Source: Fen-1058 sp964398185
GTDB taxonomy: Bacteria; Chloroflexota; Anaerolineae; Fen-1058
Assembly: GCA_964398185.1 (NCBI GenBank)
Contig: CAYNML010000016.1
Location: 1 to 64,000, forward strand
Length of the DNA: 64,000 nt
Direction: 5' to 3'
A model generated the notes under the pieces. It was not told where the DNA came from and made no database searches. It worked only from the letters and a program-made list of their open reading frames with translations. Position 1 is the first letter of the stretch. Each line of letters starts with the position of its first letter. Made by a program: the position numbers and the translations under genes. Positions 43,159-56,141 of this stretch are shown here, piece by piece.

Positions 43159-43223
43159 GCCGAACTCCTTAAAGGAGCGCCAGTGCGACCCCGCGAAAAG
43201 AGCGGGGCAGGTGAGCGTTTGGT

Positions 43224-43286
43224 GCGACGAAGCAATCGCGCTGTCGAGCAAGAAGATTGCTTCGCTGTGAAGCGCTCGCAATGACG
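43224..43286. repeat. ERIC-like dispersed palindromic repeat, copy 2
   Basis: GCGACGAAGCAATCGCG...GATTGCTTCGC..AGCGCTCGCAATGACG. Same family as 96-182, with the left end truncated. Confidence 0.78.
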
Positions 43287-43293
43287 TTGTTTG

Positions 43294-43578
43294 TCACAAT
43301 ATCTCAACTTGCCAATCCACCACTTGCAGATCGGGCCGATTGTGCTCGATCCAATGCACGGCGTTGTTGAGCACCTGCTCCACGTGCGCCGCCTCGTTCG
43401 CCACACAGGCCAGCGCGATCGACGCCGCCTGCCAGCTGTCGTGGTGATCGACCTCGGCGGCGGAGACGTTGAACTCCTTGTGCAAACGCGCCAGCAGCGG
43501 CTTCAACACCGCGCGCTTGCCTTTCAGAGATTCATTGCCTTCCAGGTGCAATTCAATGAGACAAGTGCCGACGATCAT
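43294..43578 (-). CDS. ylxP: YlxP-like (DUF503) protein
   Basis: 94-aa small protein of the DUF503 family, known as YlxP and often encoded near infB/rbfA. Conserved start MIVGTCLIELHLEGNESLKG, then KRAVLKPLLARLHKEFNVSAAEVD and the middle WQAASIALACVANEAAHVEQ. The cellular role is not established; a link to ribosome assembly is suggested from its usual neighbours, which are absent here. Confidence 0.88.
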   Translation of the reverse strand: MIVGTCLIELHLEGNESLKGKRAVLKPLLARLHKEFNVSAAEVDHHDSWQAASIALACVANEAAHVEQVLNNAVHWIEHNRPDLQVVDWQVEIL

Positions 43579-43592
43579 GGGGGTATGTTAGC

Positions 43593-43646
43593 ACGTAAAA
43601 CGTGAGGCGTAAAACGTAATGGCAGCCTTTACGCTTTACGTTTCAC
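43593..43646. repeat. ACGTAAAACGT-rich imperfect inverted repeat
   Basis: CGTAAAACGTGAGGCGTAAAACG on the left is roughly complementary to CTTTACGCTTTACGTTTCACG on the right. Low-complexity palindrome between ylxP and the lipoate ligase gene. It may act as a terminator for the latter. Confidence 0.5.
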
Positions 43647-43649
43647 GGT

Positions 43650-44462
43650 TTAGATTCGGTACGTCCACTCATCGGCGGCATACTTCACCCGCCGCAGTTC
43701 TGCGACCCACCCCCGCTCTTCCGAAGTGAGATCGCCCGCTTCGAGTTGCAGGTTGAGCGCCTCAGCAAAGCCCTGCGCCATGATCTGCGCCGCCGTGTCG
43801 TAATCGATCACGCGCCCGATGGCGGCTTCCACCGTCGTCGCGCGCTGGCGCACGCGATCTTGATCGGGATGTTTGGCGAGGTACAGGCTGATGCGCGCGA
43901 TGTCGCCGTGCAGCGGAATCGTACCGTGCTGCAGCACCACACCCGCCTTGCGCATCTGCGCGCTGCCGACGAGTTTCTTGCCGTCGAAGACGATCTCGTA
44001 GTTCGACGGCACTTCAAAGCACACCGGCCCCTGATCGCGATCGTGATTGTCGGGTTGCTCGACCTGGCGCGTGGGCACGCCCAGCAGCAGCAGGCCGTTG
44101 AGCAAGCCGTCGCTCAAACGCTGGTACGATTCGACAATCGTGCCGGCGACACGCGGCTCGCGTTCCGGCGCGATGACGCTGTAGGTCAACTCGTCGGTGT
44201 GCAGGATCGCCCGCCCACCGGTGGGCCGCCGCACAACGTCGACACCAGCCGCTAGACATGCCTCACGATCGACGTCACTGCCAGGCTGGGCTTGCCCCAA
44301 CGACAGACAGGCGGGCTGCCAGCCGAAGAAGCGCAGCGTCGGCGGTACGAGGTTGGCCTGCACCGCGCGGCTGATCGCTTCGTCGATGGCCATGTTGGTC
44401 GCGCCGTCGAGATGATGAGTGTTGAGGAGGCGCCAGGTGGTTAAGGGATATTCAGTAGTCAT
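43650..44462 (-). CDS. Lipoate-protein ligase A / octanoyltransferase family protein
   Basis: 270-aa BPL/LplA-fold enzyme. Motifs: WRLLNTHHLDGATNMAIDEA, RFFGWQPACLSLGQ, the lipoate-binding RRPTGGRAILHTDELTYS, and KLVGSAQMRKAGVVLQHG with the conserved Lys. Transfers lipoate or octanoate to E2/GcvH-type domains. LplA and LipM/LipL cannot be separated by eye. ATG 44462 is chosen (MTTEYPLTTWRLL); an upstream in-frame start at 44507 overlaps the preceding gene. Confidence 0.87.
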   Translation of the reverse strand: MTTEYPLTTWRLLNTHHLDGATNMAIDEAISRAVQANLVPPTLRFFGWQPACLSLGQAQPGSDVDREACLAAGVDVVRRPTGGRAILHTDELTYSVIAPEREPRVAGTIVESYQRLSDGLLNGLLLLGVPTRQVEQPDNHDRDQGPVCFEVPSNYEIVFDGKKLVGSAQMRKAGVVLQHGTIPLHGDIARISLYLAKHPDQDRVRQRATTVEAAIGRVIDYDTAAQIMAQGFAEALNLQLEAGDLTSEERGWVAELRRVKYAADEWTYRI

Positions 44463-44503
44463 ACGTTGTGGCGATCCAAAAACGTCAACTGAAACGTTGT
44501 TGC

Positions 44504-44971
44504 TCAATGCTTGTAGACACGGTAAGCGATGACTCGTCTCTCCGCATCTATTTCCACAATCAAGTAATCCAATCCATTGCCAAGATCGTAGTACATCAGG
44601 TGTCGTGACTCCTTGCCTTCTTCCTTGTCTGGAACATTGAGTAGTTTCTCAACTTCAGCCATCGACCAGCCGTGAAAATCGTAGCGTCGCAGGAGGTCAT
44701 CAACCATTCGATACCGCGTATACGAGAAATTACCATTCGCATCATAGCGCGCTGAATTCCAGCCCTCAACGCTAAACGGTAATGGCTCGGGCTCTCGATT
44801 GAGTACAACAGCCCCGAACCACAATGAGCCGCATGTGAGGATCAAGGCGAGCAAAATGAAGATACCTGCCACGATCGCCAACCACTTCATAGCTCGGTGG
44901 CGAGTGGCAAAGGCCGCAATCACAGCTACAGCAACAATGACTATCAAGGCGGCAACGCTTAACGTCAACAT
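44504..44971 (-). CDS. Hypothetical protein with two membrane helices and a BamE-like tail
   Basis: 155 aa. Two N-terminal hydrophobic segments (AALIVIVAVAVIAAFA; LAIVAGIFILLALILTCG), then a soluble domain whose pattern RYDFHGWSMAEVEKLLN...YDLG...LIVEIDAERRVIAYRVYKH resembles the small SmpA/BamE-type fold. This is an inference from pattern only. It is AT-richer than its neighbours. Function unknown. Confidence 0.65.
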   Translation of the reverse strand: MLTLSVAALIVIVAVAVIAAFATRHRAMKWLAIVAGIFILLALILTCGSLWFGAVVLNREPEPLPFSVEGWNSARYDANGNFSYTRYRMVDDLLRRYDFHGWSMAEVEKLLNVPDKEEGKESRHLMYYDLGNGLDYLIVEIDAERRVIAYRVYKH

Positions 44972-45066
44972 GAGCGTAGAGGCTCCGTTTCGATCACGCT
45001 TCTCTCACATCGCAACAATGAATCCGCACGATTATTCATCCGTTTATCTGTTGTATATCCGTTGCC

Positions 45067-45894
45067 TCACTCCGCCAACCCCGCCGCTTCCACCACTTCT
45101 CGGAACTTCGCGATCAATTCCTGCAACTCACTCTTGGCCTCGGTCAACTTTGCCTGCATTTGCTGCGCTGTTTCCGCCAGCACGTCATGCCCGCGCGATC
45201 GCCCCAACGCCGCTTCGAGTTTCAGCACCAGCAGCGGATCGCGGTTCAAGTCGGCGATCTCCACCTTAACGTGCCGAATCGCCGCGTCGAGGCGCAAACG
45301 CTCATCCTTCAACCGCGCCAGTCGCTGCTCGGGCGTCTCATCTTGTGCGAGCCGTCCCGTTTCCGTTTGTCGCAGAACTCGGCGCAATCCCTCCACGTCT
45401 TGCTTCTCATACAGCGCATTGACGTCCACCATGCGTTGGCTGCGGATCGCGCGATCAGCTTCATCCGTCGCCAGATCGGGATGGGTGCGCTTCGCCAACT
45501 CGCGATAGACCTGCTTGAGATCGAGCTCGGCGGCGGGATCGATCGGCGGGGGCGGCACAAACGATCGGGCGCTGTCCGCATTCGCGTGGATCGCTTCAGC
45601 GCGCTCGCGCTGCTCGCGCAGGCGATGCTCGACTTCGGCCTCCAGCTGGATCGGGCTGAGCGACTTGCCGCGCCACTGCACCAGTTCGATCCGCAGCCGG
45701 TACTCGTCGATGTGCAGCTGCGCCTCGGCCAGCTGCGCCTCAATCGGCCCCACGCGCGCATTGTACATCAACTCGAAGTCACGCAGCTCACCGCGCAGAT
45801 CGGCGTGTTCCTGCTCCAGCCGCGCCAACTGCTCGCGCAGAGCCAGCACTTCACCTTCAAGTTGATTCGAATCGGGCTGAGACGTCATCGGCAT
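45067..45894 (-). CDS. Coiled-coil protein with a central J-like motif
   Basis: About 275 aa, soluble, mostly helical. Residues about 10-95 form a coiled coil (LREQLARLEQEHADLRGELR). A short J-like segment follows, DLKQVYRELAKRTHPDLATD with an intact HPD, then RMVDVNALYEKQDVEGLRRVL and a second coiled coil (about 185-270). It may be an Hsp70 co-chaperone or a J-derived scaffold. The start is ATG 45894 or 45888; no clear ribosome-binding site separates them. The neighbours give no hint of its client. Confidence 0.75.
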   Translation of the reverse strand: MPMTSQPDSNQLEGEVLALREQLARLEQEHADLRGELRDFELMYNARVGPIEAQLAEAQLHIDEYRLRIELVQWRGKSLSPIQLEAEVEHRLREQRERAEAIHANADSARSFVPPPPIDPAAELDLKQVYRELAKRTHPDLATDEADRAIRSQRMVDVNALYEKQDVEGLRRVLRQTETGRLAQDETPEQRLARLKDERLRLDAAIRHVKVEIADLNRDPLLVLKLEAALGRSRGHDVLAETAQQMQAKLTEAKSELQELIAKFREVVEAAGLAE

Positions 45895-45913
45895 GGCAGT
45901 GTATCTAAAAACC

Positions 45914-45943
45914 AATCCGTGTAAATCCGTGAAATCCGTGGTA
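45914..45943. repeat. Short AATCCGTG direct repeats
   Basis: Tandem AATCCGTGTAAATCCGTGA-type octamers (AATCCGTG three times). A low-complexity motif seen between genes in many environmental bacteria. Confidence 0.6.
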
Positions 45944-45952
45944 TCTGTGTCC

Positions 45953-45992
45953 CAAAAAGAAACGGCAGCGATCGTCGCCGACCACTGCCGTT
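45953..45992 (-). terminator. Rho-independent terminator of rpoC
   Basis: AACGGCAG / CTGCCGTT stem, followed on the minus strand by TCTTTTTGGG, 18 bp beyond the rpoC stop. Confidence 0.85.
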
Positions 45993-46010
45993 CATTTTAC
46001 CTTGTGACCG

Positions 46011-50267
<4,257 letters not shown>

Positions 50268-50440
50268 TCAATGCCTCCTGATGATGCTAATCATTCCGAA
50301 CGCAGCAAAGAATCCCACACCTGCAAGATGCTTCACCCCGCTCACAATGAGCTTGATTGCTAACTTCTGCGGCCTCTGCCCGCCCGATCGATAACGCCAA
50401 CGGGCGCGACGCATATTCCGGCGCCGAACAACAAAACACC

Positions 50441-50500
50441 CACAGGCAAGCCAAAAGAAGCGCTTGAAAACCGGTTGGCCTTCAGCGCTTCCTGCCTGTG
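50441..50500 (-). promoter_or_regulatory. Structured leader / attenuator-like hairpin of rpoC
   Basis: Nested inverted repeats: CACAGGCA / TGCCTGTG outside, AAGCGCTTGAA / TTCAGCGCTT inside. On the minus strand the stem is followed by GGGTGTTTTGTTGTT, a weak U-rich tract, and rpoC starts about 170 bases further on. It may attenuate rpoC transcription or end readthrough. Confidence 0.55.
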
Positions 50501-50522
50501 TTGAATTATGGTGTGTGCAACA

Positions 50523-50550
50523 ATTATATCCCGTTCAAAAGAGGTGTCAA
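50523..50550 (-). promoter_or_regulatory. Sigma-70-type promoter of rpoC
   Basis: On the minus strand TTGACA (50545-50550), 16-base spacer, TATAAT (50523-50528): full consensus hexamers. It overlaps the 3' end of the protease gene and implies a leader of about 250 bases. Confidence 0.85.
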
Positions 50551-51245
50551 GGTGTAACGCGGGCTGGTAGCAAGGCTACATTAAACTGACCGATCGATGT
50601 GCCGCTCCCGTCGACGAAGATCGACTTGGTGTTGCCCACCAACTGCCCCTGCCAGAAGGCCCCGCCGCCCGAATCGCCGCGATTGATGTACTTGTCGGGA
50701 TCGGCGAGTGTTACCAGGCCGTTCTTGATCTGGACGATCTGAAAATCATGCTGCACCATCTGGCGAGTGGCATTGTCCCAGTAAGTGATCGTCAACCATG
50801 CGCCCACTGCCAGGCGGTTCACTGTGGTCCGATCAGCCACCGTGGCTCGATCGGGAAACGCCGCAGCCGGCAAGCGGATCAACATTGTCTCGGCGTCCGG
50901 CATCGTGAATTTCAAGCTGCGCGGCTGCCACACGACCGATCGGCCCCACGCATCTTCAAACGTGTACATCTCTTCCTGCCAGACGGGCTGCGGACGCGAG
51001 AAGTGATTGTGCGTTAGGATGAGATCGGGGGCGATGATGGCGCCCAGGCTCTCGTCGCGAAACTCGCGCAGTGCCCCGCCCTGCACGACCTTCCAGCTAT
51101 GCAGAATCCTGATGTTCACCGCCGGGACGACGGCGGCCGCCTGACCGATCGGCGCGGAGCGTGCCGAAGCCCTCACAGGTAGCGCATCGAGGCCGCTGAG
51201 CAGTGTGATTGCCATCGCCGTGATTAAGAAAATTAGCCGTTTCAT
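50547..51245 (-). CDS. Secreted trypsin-like serine protease
   Basis: 232 aa with a signal peptide (MKRLIFLITAMAITLLSGL...). Chymotrypsin-fold pattern with a plausible triad: His in LILTHNHF, Asp in MPDAETMLIRLP and Ser in NRGDSGGGAFW. The spacing is compact but normal for small bacterial S1 proteases. Its natural substrate is unknown. Its last codons contain the -35 box of rpoC. Confidence 0.82.
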   Translation of the reverse strand: MKRLIFLITAMAITLLSGLDALPVRASARSAPIGQAAAVVPAVNIRILHSWKVVQGGALREFRDESLGAIIAPDLILTHNHFSRPQPVWQEEMYTFEDAWGRSVVWQPRSLKFTMPDAETMLIRLPAAAFPDRATVADRTTVNRLAVGAWLTITYWDNATRQMVQHDFQIVQIKNGLVTLADPDKYINRGDSGGGAFWQGQLVGNTKSIFVDGSGTSIGQFNVALLPARVTP

Positions 51246-51405
51246 GGTGGCCCCGGTTCGTCTCGGAATCTGCTTTCATTCAACCAAAGGGGCGTCGCTT
51301 AAGCGACAAGGGCGGTTTTGACGCTGAATTGACGCTAACTGGGTATTGTGTTGGACGACAAAGCGGGGTTATACTGAAGGCACGAGCCCTTGGCGTAGCG
51401 CTCCC

Positions 51406-51452
51406 AAACCGCGTCCCTGCGGTTTGCTTCGACCGCGAGGACGCGGTCGAAG
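51406..51452. repeat. Two adjacent hairpins upstream of the SARP/STAND gene
   Basis: AAACCGC-GTCCCT-GCGGTTT (51406-51425) and CTTCGACCGCG-AGGA-CGCGGTCGAAG (51427-51452), both perfect. They lie in the untranslated leader, 36 bp before the ATG, after a possible -10 TATACT at 51370. They could be another dispersed palindrome or a regulatory leader. Confidence 0.6.
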
Positions 51453-51488
51453 AGCGAGTCAACCGACTTCTCTGGTTGGGAGGGCGCG

Positions 51489-54400
51489 ATGTTGCAGATT
51501 CACTTGCTGGGTCAGTTCAATGTTCGTGCGGCCGGGAAGCGCCTTGACCTTCCTTCCCGGGCGGGGCAATCCCTGCTGGCCTATCTGCTCCTCAATGCCG
51601 GGACGCCACAGCGCCGCGAACGACTGGCCGGCCTCCTGTGGCCCGATACCTCCGACGAGAACGCGCGCCACAACCTCTGCACCGAACTGTGGCGCATCCG
51701 CAAAGCCCTCGGCAGCCGCGATGACGCCGACCACGACTACCTGCTGACCGAAGACCTCACCATCACCTTCAATCCCGAAGCCCAGTGCTGGCTGGATGTG
51801 AATCAACTCCAACGGTGCACTTCCACCGATGGGTCGCTCGACGATCTCATCGGCCAGTTGGTGCTTTATCAAGGCGAGTTGCTGCCCGGCTTCTACGACG
51901 ATTGGATCGTGCTGGAACGTGAGCGCTTGCAGGCGCTGTTCGAGCGCGATATGAAACGCCTGCTGGAGCGGCTGTGCGCGGAACAACGTTGGGCCACGGT
52001 GCTGGAATGGAGTGAGCGCTGGATCGCGTTGGGGCAGACACCCGAACCAGCCTATCGCGCGTTGATGGCGGCGTATGCCGCGCTGGGCGATCGCGCCAAA
52101 GCCGTGGCAACCTTTGAACGCTGCCGCGCTGCACTCGAACATGAACTGGGTGTTGAACCTTCACCGGAGACGCAGAACTTGTATGACTATCTGCGAAAGG
52201 ATGAGGGCGGAGGGATGAGGGATGAAATACTGGCGTTGCTGCGCCTGTCTGCAACGAATGTTCATCCTTCCGCCCTCATCCCTCATTCCTTGCGGCAGGA
52301 CGAGCCTCCCGCTCCCGGCGAGCCACCGTTCAAAGGCCTGCAGTACTTCGACGAGGCCGACGCCGATCTGTTCTTTGGCCGCGAACTGCTGACCGCCAAG
52401 TTGATCGAGCACTTGCATGAGTCACACTTCCTGGCTGTGATTGTCGGCGCATCCGGCAACGGCAAATCGTCAATTGTTCGCGCGGGTTTAATCCCCGCTC
52501 TCAAACGTGATCAACCGCAGTGGCTGGTACACATCATCACGTCGACGGCGCATCCGCTGGAAGCGTTGGCCGTCACGCTGACACGCGACAGCGAATCCAT
52601 CACGGCCGCCGCCACCCTGCTCGACGATCTATCGCATGAGCCGCGCAGTCTGGCGCTGTTCAGCAAGCGACTATTAAATGCCCATCATGCGCCGCGCCTG
52701 CTGCTGGTGATCGATCAGTTCGAAGAACGCTTCACGTTGTGTCATGATGAATTCGAGCGTGAAGCCTTCATTGATAATCTGCTCACAGCCCTCACCCCCA
52801 CCCCCTCTCCCAACTTGGGAGAGGGGAGCATGACCCTCATCCTCACCCTCCGCGCCGACTTCTACGCTCACCTGGCACAGTATCCCGAACTGCGCGAAGC
52901 CGTCGCCAACCAGCAGGAATACATCGGGCCGATGACGGCCGATGAACTGCGCCGCGCCATCGAGGAACCGGCCAAACGCGGCGGGTGGGAATTCGAACCC
53001 GGCCTCGTCGATCTGATGCTGCGCGATGTGGGCGACGAACCCGGCGCGCTGCCGCTGCTCTCGCATGCCCTGCTCGAAACGTGGCAGCGGCGCAGCGGGC
53101 ACCTCATGACACTGAAAGGTTATGCCGATGCCGGCGGCGTGCGCGGCGCAATCGCCACCACGGCGGAGAATGTGTACCAACAACTTTCGATCGAGCAGCA
53201 AGACCTGGCGCGTCACATCTTCCTCGAATTGACCGAACTCGGCGAGGGCACAGAGGACACCCGGCGACGCGTGAAGATCGAGGAGTTGATCGCGCAGTCT
53301 GAACAGGTGCGTCCGCTGCTGACCACGCTGGCCGACGCGCGCTTGATCACGACGGGCGAAGAAACCGTCGAGGTGGCGCACGAAGCGTTGATCCGCGAAT
53401 GGCCGCGTTTGCGCGACTGGCTCAACGAAGATCGTGAAGGGCTGCGGCTGCACCGGCATCTCAGCGAAGCGGCGAATGATTGGGAATTGTTGGAATGCGA
53501 TCCCGGCGCGTTGTATCGCGGGGCGCGTTTGTCGCAGGCCAACGAGTGGGCGGCAACGAATGAGAATTCTTTGAGTGCAGCGCAGCGCGCCTTTCTCGCC
53601 GCATCGAACGAACAAGAGCAGCGTGAAGCGGCGGACCGCGAGGCGCAGCGGCAGCGCGAATTACAGGCGGCGCTTACTCTGGCCGAGACGCAACAACAAT
53701 CAGCCACGCGCTTACGACGGCGCAATCGCGTGATCATCGGCGCAGGAATGATGGCGTTGCTATTGGCGGGACTGGCAGGACTGTTTGGTGTGCAATCCAA
53801 CAGCAACGCTCGACAAGCTGAGAGCAATTTGCAGAACGCTCAGATCGCCGAGGCTCGCGCCGTCAGCGAGGCGCAGGTTCGCGCTACAGCAGAGGCCGCA
53901 GCCGTGAACGAAGCACAGGCCCGCGCCACGGCTGAAGCGATCGCGATGGAGCAGAAAGAAGAAGCACTGCAGCAGGCGAGTATCGGCCTGGCGGCGCAGG
54001 CTGTCGCCGAGTTGGACGGTACGACCCCCGAACGCGCTGTGTTGCTGGCGCTGGAAGCGCTGGAGAATTATCCGTATACCGGGCAAGCGGAAAGTGCGCT
54101 GGCGAAAGTCGCCGAGAAAAGTATGCCGTATTTCGATCTAGACTCGCACGTGCCGGTGTCAACTTTCAGGCATGGCGTGTGGTCTCCCGATGGACAACGA
54201 TTTGCCGCATCCTCGATGGGCCAATCTGAGAATGCAATAGTCGTGTGGGATACGATTACGGAGAGACCCGCGTACCCAGTAATTAAGCCTTCAATTACAG
54301 GGGCTGACTGTCTGCCTGTTAGCCTGTCGTGGTCACCTCGTGGGGATCAAATATTGGCAACAATGCCAGGGCCTACGGGCGCAACCTGCCCGCACTTGCA

Positions 54401-54920
54401 ACCGCCAACTGTCTGGGATGTCACCACTGGTGCAGTTATCCGTTCGTTTGAGACTTATGCCGATGATGCCAATGCCTCAAGCTGGTCGGCAGACGGACGA
54501 TGGATTGCAATTGGTGACATCACGGGCATTGTAAAAATATGGGATAGCAAGAGCGGCGCATTGCACGCTACACTGACCGGTCATAGCGACATGATCAACG
54601 ACGTCGCTTTCTCGCCACAAAGCGATCGAGTGGCTACGGCCTCTGCCGATGGAACAGTTAGAGTGTGGGACATTACTTCAGGCCAAGTGATTACTGCCCT
54701 GGGCAACCATTCGGGCAGTGTGACAGGCGTTAGCTGGTCGCCTGATGGATTTCAGATCGCCACTGCCAGCAAAGATGGCCTGGGGCGTATCTTCGACGCG
54801 CGTACAAACTCCCTGATTTTTACGTTGTCCGGTCATGCCTATTGGCTTAATGACATTGCTTGGTCACCCAATGCCGCTCGCATCGCAACGGTCAGCCAGG
54901 ATGGCACGTTGCGCCTGTGA
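51489..54920 (+). CDS. SARP-type regulator fused to STAND NTPase and WD40 repeats (5' part, ends at in-frame UGA)
   Basis: 1143 aa up to a TGA. Domains: SARP winged helix (LQIHLLGQFNVRAAGKRLD; about 1-95), BTAD TPR-like domain (about 100-235, ending HELGVEPSPETQNLYDYL), an nSTAND NTPase (about 275-650; PPFKGLQYFDEADADLFFGR, P-loop GASGNGKSS, VIDQFEE), a helix-rich arm, one membrane segment (IIGAGMMALLLAGLAGLFG, about 750), a coiled coil, then WD40 blades. Two palindromic repeats are embedded in frame (52200-52296 and 52791-52827). GGGAGG precedes the ATG. The TGA (54918-54920) replaces a conserved Trp, and the propeller continues in the same frame to 56057, so this is a truncated product unless read through. 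Confidence 0.85.
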   Translation: MLQIHLLGQFNVRAAGKRLDLPSRAGQSLLAYLLLNAGTPQRRERLAGLLWPDTSDENARHNLCTELWRIRKALGSRDDADHDYLLTEDLTITFNPEAQCWLDVNQLQRCTSTDGSLDDLIGQLVLYQGELLPGFYDDWIVLERERLQALFERDMKRLLERLCAEQRWATVLEWSERWIALGQTPEPAYRALMAAYAALGDRAKAVATFERCRAALEHELGVEPSPETQNLYDYLRKDEGGGMRDEILALLRLSATNVHPSALIPHSLRQDEPPAPGEPPFKGLQYFDEADADLFFGRELLTAKLIEHLHESHFLAVIVGASGNGKSSIVRAGLIPALKRDQPQWLVHIITSTAHPLEALAVTLTRDSESITAAATLLDDLSHEPRSLALFSKRLLNAHHAPRLLLVIDQFEERFTLCHDEFEREAFIDNLLTALTPTPSPNLGEGSMTLILTLRADFYAHLAQYPELREAVANQQEYIGPMTADELRRAIEEPAKRGGWEFEPGLVDLMLRDVGDEPGALPLLSHALLETWQRRSGHLMTLKGYADAGGVRGAIATTAENVYQQLSIEQQDLARHIFLELTELGEGTEDTRRRVKIEELIAQSEQVRPLLTTLADARLITTGEETVEVAHEALIREWPRLRDWLNEDREGLRLHRHLSEAANDWELLECDPGALYRGARLSQANEWAATNENSLSAAQRAFLAASNEQEQREAADREAQRQRELQAALTLAETQQQSATRLRRRNRVIIGAGMMALLLAGLAGLFGVQSNSNARQAESNLQNAQIAEARAVSEAQVRATAEAAAVNEAQARATAEAIAMEQKEEALQQASIGLAAQAVAELDGTTPERAVLLALEALENYPYTGQAESALAKVAEKSMPYFDLDSHVPVSTFRHGVWSPDGQRFAASSMGQSENAIVVWDTITERPAYPVIKPSITGADCLPVSLSWSPRGDQILATMPGPTGATCPHLQPPTVWDVTTGAVIRSFETYADDANASSWSADGRWIAIGDITGIVKIWDSKSGALHATLTGHSDMINDVAFSPQSDRVATASADGTVRVWDITSGQVITALGNHSGSVTGVSWSPDGFQIATASKDGLGRIFDARTNSLIFTLSGHAYWLNDIAWSPNAARIATVSQDGTLRL
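52200..52296. repeat. GGATGAGGG-type palindromic repeat inside the SARP/STAND gene
   Basis: The left arm GGATGAGGGCGGAGGGATGA is complementary to a right arm ending CCGCCCTCATCCCTCATTCC, around a centre encoding LALLRLSATN. The element adds about 30 residues (237-268) exactly between the BTAD and STAND domains. Confidence 0.75.
52791..52827. repeat. CCCCTCTCCC palindrome inside the STAND domain
   Basis: CCCCTCTCCCAA (52802-52813) and TTGGGAGAGGGG (52815-52826), preceded by CTCACCCCCA. It encodes LTPTPSPNLGEGS in the NTPase domain. The same CCCTC.CCC...GGGAGAGGGG design occurs in intergenic repeats of many bacteria and at 13454-13546. Confidence 0.75.
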
Positions 54921-56057
54921 ACTCCCGATACAGGCACAGAAATTAATCGTATCCACACCCAGCACACAGCCGACGTTTCCTGGTCCCCAGCGGGTGATCA
55001 GCTTACAGTAGGAGCAGGTGCTGGTATTGCCGCTTACGCTCGTATTTGGCGTGTGCCTGAAGCGTTCGGGCAATTGAGTAAACACGACTGGGGGATTGTC
55101 GATGCTCAATGGTCACCTGACGGGGCCCGCATTGCCAGCGAAGGAGGCGATGGGATCCTACGTGTCTCCGATGCCGCTACCAAGCAGGAATTGCAGAAGA
55201 TAGAATCCGCCGATCTAGCTGGGTATTTTGATTGGTCACCCGACGGGAAACAGATCGTCGCCACCTTCCTCAATGGTAAGGCTGGAATTTGGGATGTAAG
55301 CACCGGGCAGATCATTACGGACCCGATGCTGAGATCCGAGGGCAATTTTATACACTCGAGCGGCTGGTCATTTGACGGCTCGCGGATTGCCAGCGCCAGC
55401 TATCCAGACTATGTGACCGTTATCTGGAATCCACAGACCACCCAAATCATTACGACTGTTGGCGATGGCAAGTGTTTTATGCACTATCCGAATTGGTCGC
55501 CAGTCAAAAACAAATTTGTGACGGGCTGTGTTTTTTCAGCCGACACCAAGGACAATACCCCTGCTACGATTTGGGACGCAAACGGCAATCGGATCAGAGA
55601 CTTGCCGAGTAGCAACGGCGAATCCGTGCGCGGAGAATGGTCGCCTGATGGCAAACGCATTGCTGTGGGTTATGAAGACGGTACCGCCAAGATTTGGGAT
55701 GCAGCCACGGGCCAGGAATTGGTGAAAATGGCGGCGGCGAATGGCGTCTGGATCTGGCACGTCACCTGGTCACCAGATGGCACGCGTGTTGCTTCGGCGG
55801 ATGCTAATGGCGTCATCGAAGTGTGGGATGCCGCCACTGGCACCGAGGTAATGAACTATCAAGCCCCCAACACCGTTTTTAGTCTGGACTGGTCACCGGA
55901 CGGCAAGTATTTGATCTCGGCTGGGGCATCGGCGCGCCCCTTGATCACACGCGTCTGGCAATCCACTGACGAATTGATCCAGTACGCCAAAGACTGCTGC
56001 GTCTTCCGTGAATTGACGGCGGCGGAACGGGAGCAGTTTGGCTTGGCAGTGAAGTAA
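54921..56057 (+). pseudogene. 3' part of the SARP/STAND/WD40 gene after the UGA
   Basis: Continues the frame of the preceding gene with no further disruption: TPDTGTEINRIHTQHTADVS, then more WD40 blades (VDAQWSPDGARIASEGGDGI, SPDGKRIAVGYEDGTAKIWD) to a natural stop at 56057, about 378 codons. An internal ATG at 55053 lacks a ribosome-binding site. With the Trp codon restored, the full protein would be about 1522 aa. Confidence 0.75.
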
Positions 56058-56087
56058 CGCCGGAGCCTCTGCCTTGAGGAACCAACG

Positions 56088-56126
56088 CAAAAGCCTCCCA
56101 AGTCCACGAACTTGAGAGGCTTTGCG
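56088..56126. terminator. Bidirectional terminator
   Basis: AAAAGCCTC..AAG / CTTGAGAGGCTTT stem with A-run before and T-run after. It lies between the WD40 gene end and the convergent DUF5679 gene. Confidence 0.75.
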
Positions 56127-56141
56127 TTTGAGTGCCTTGAA

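Noticed and set aside
54918..54920. Second selenocysteine candidate at the WD40-gene UGA
   Set aside because: The expected residue is Trp, not Cys, and no stem-loop with correct spacing follows. A nonsense mutation is simpler.
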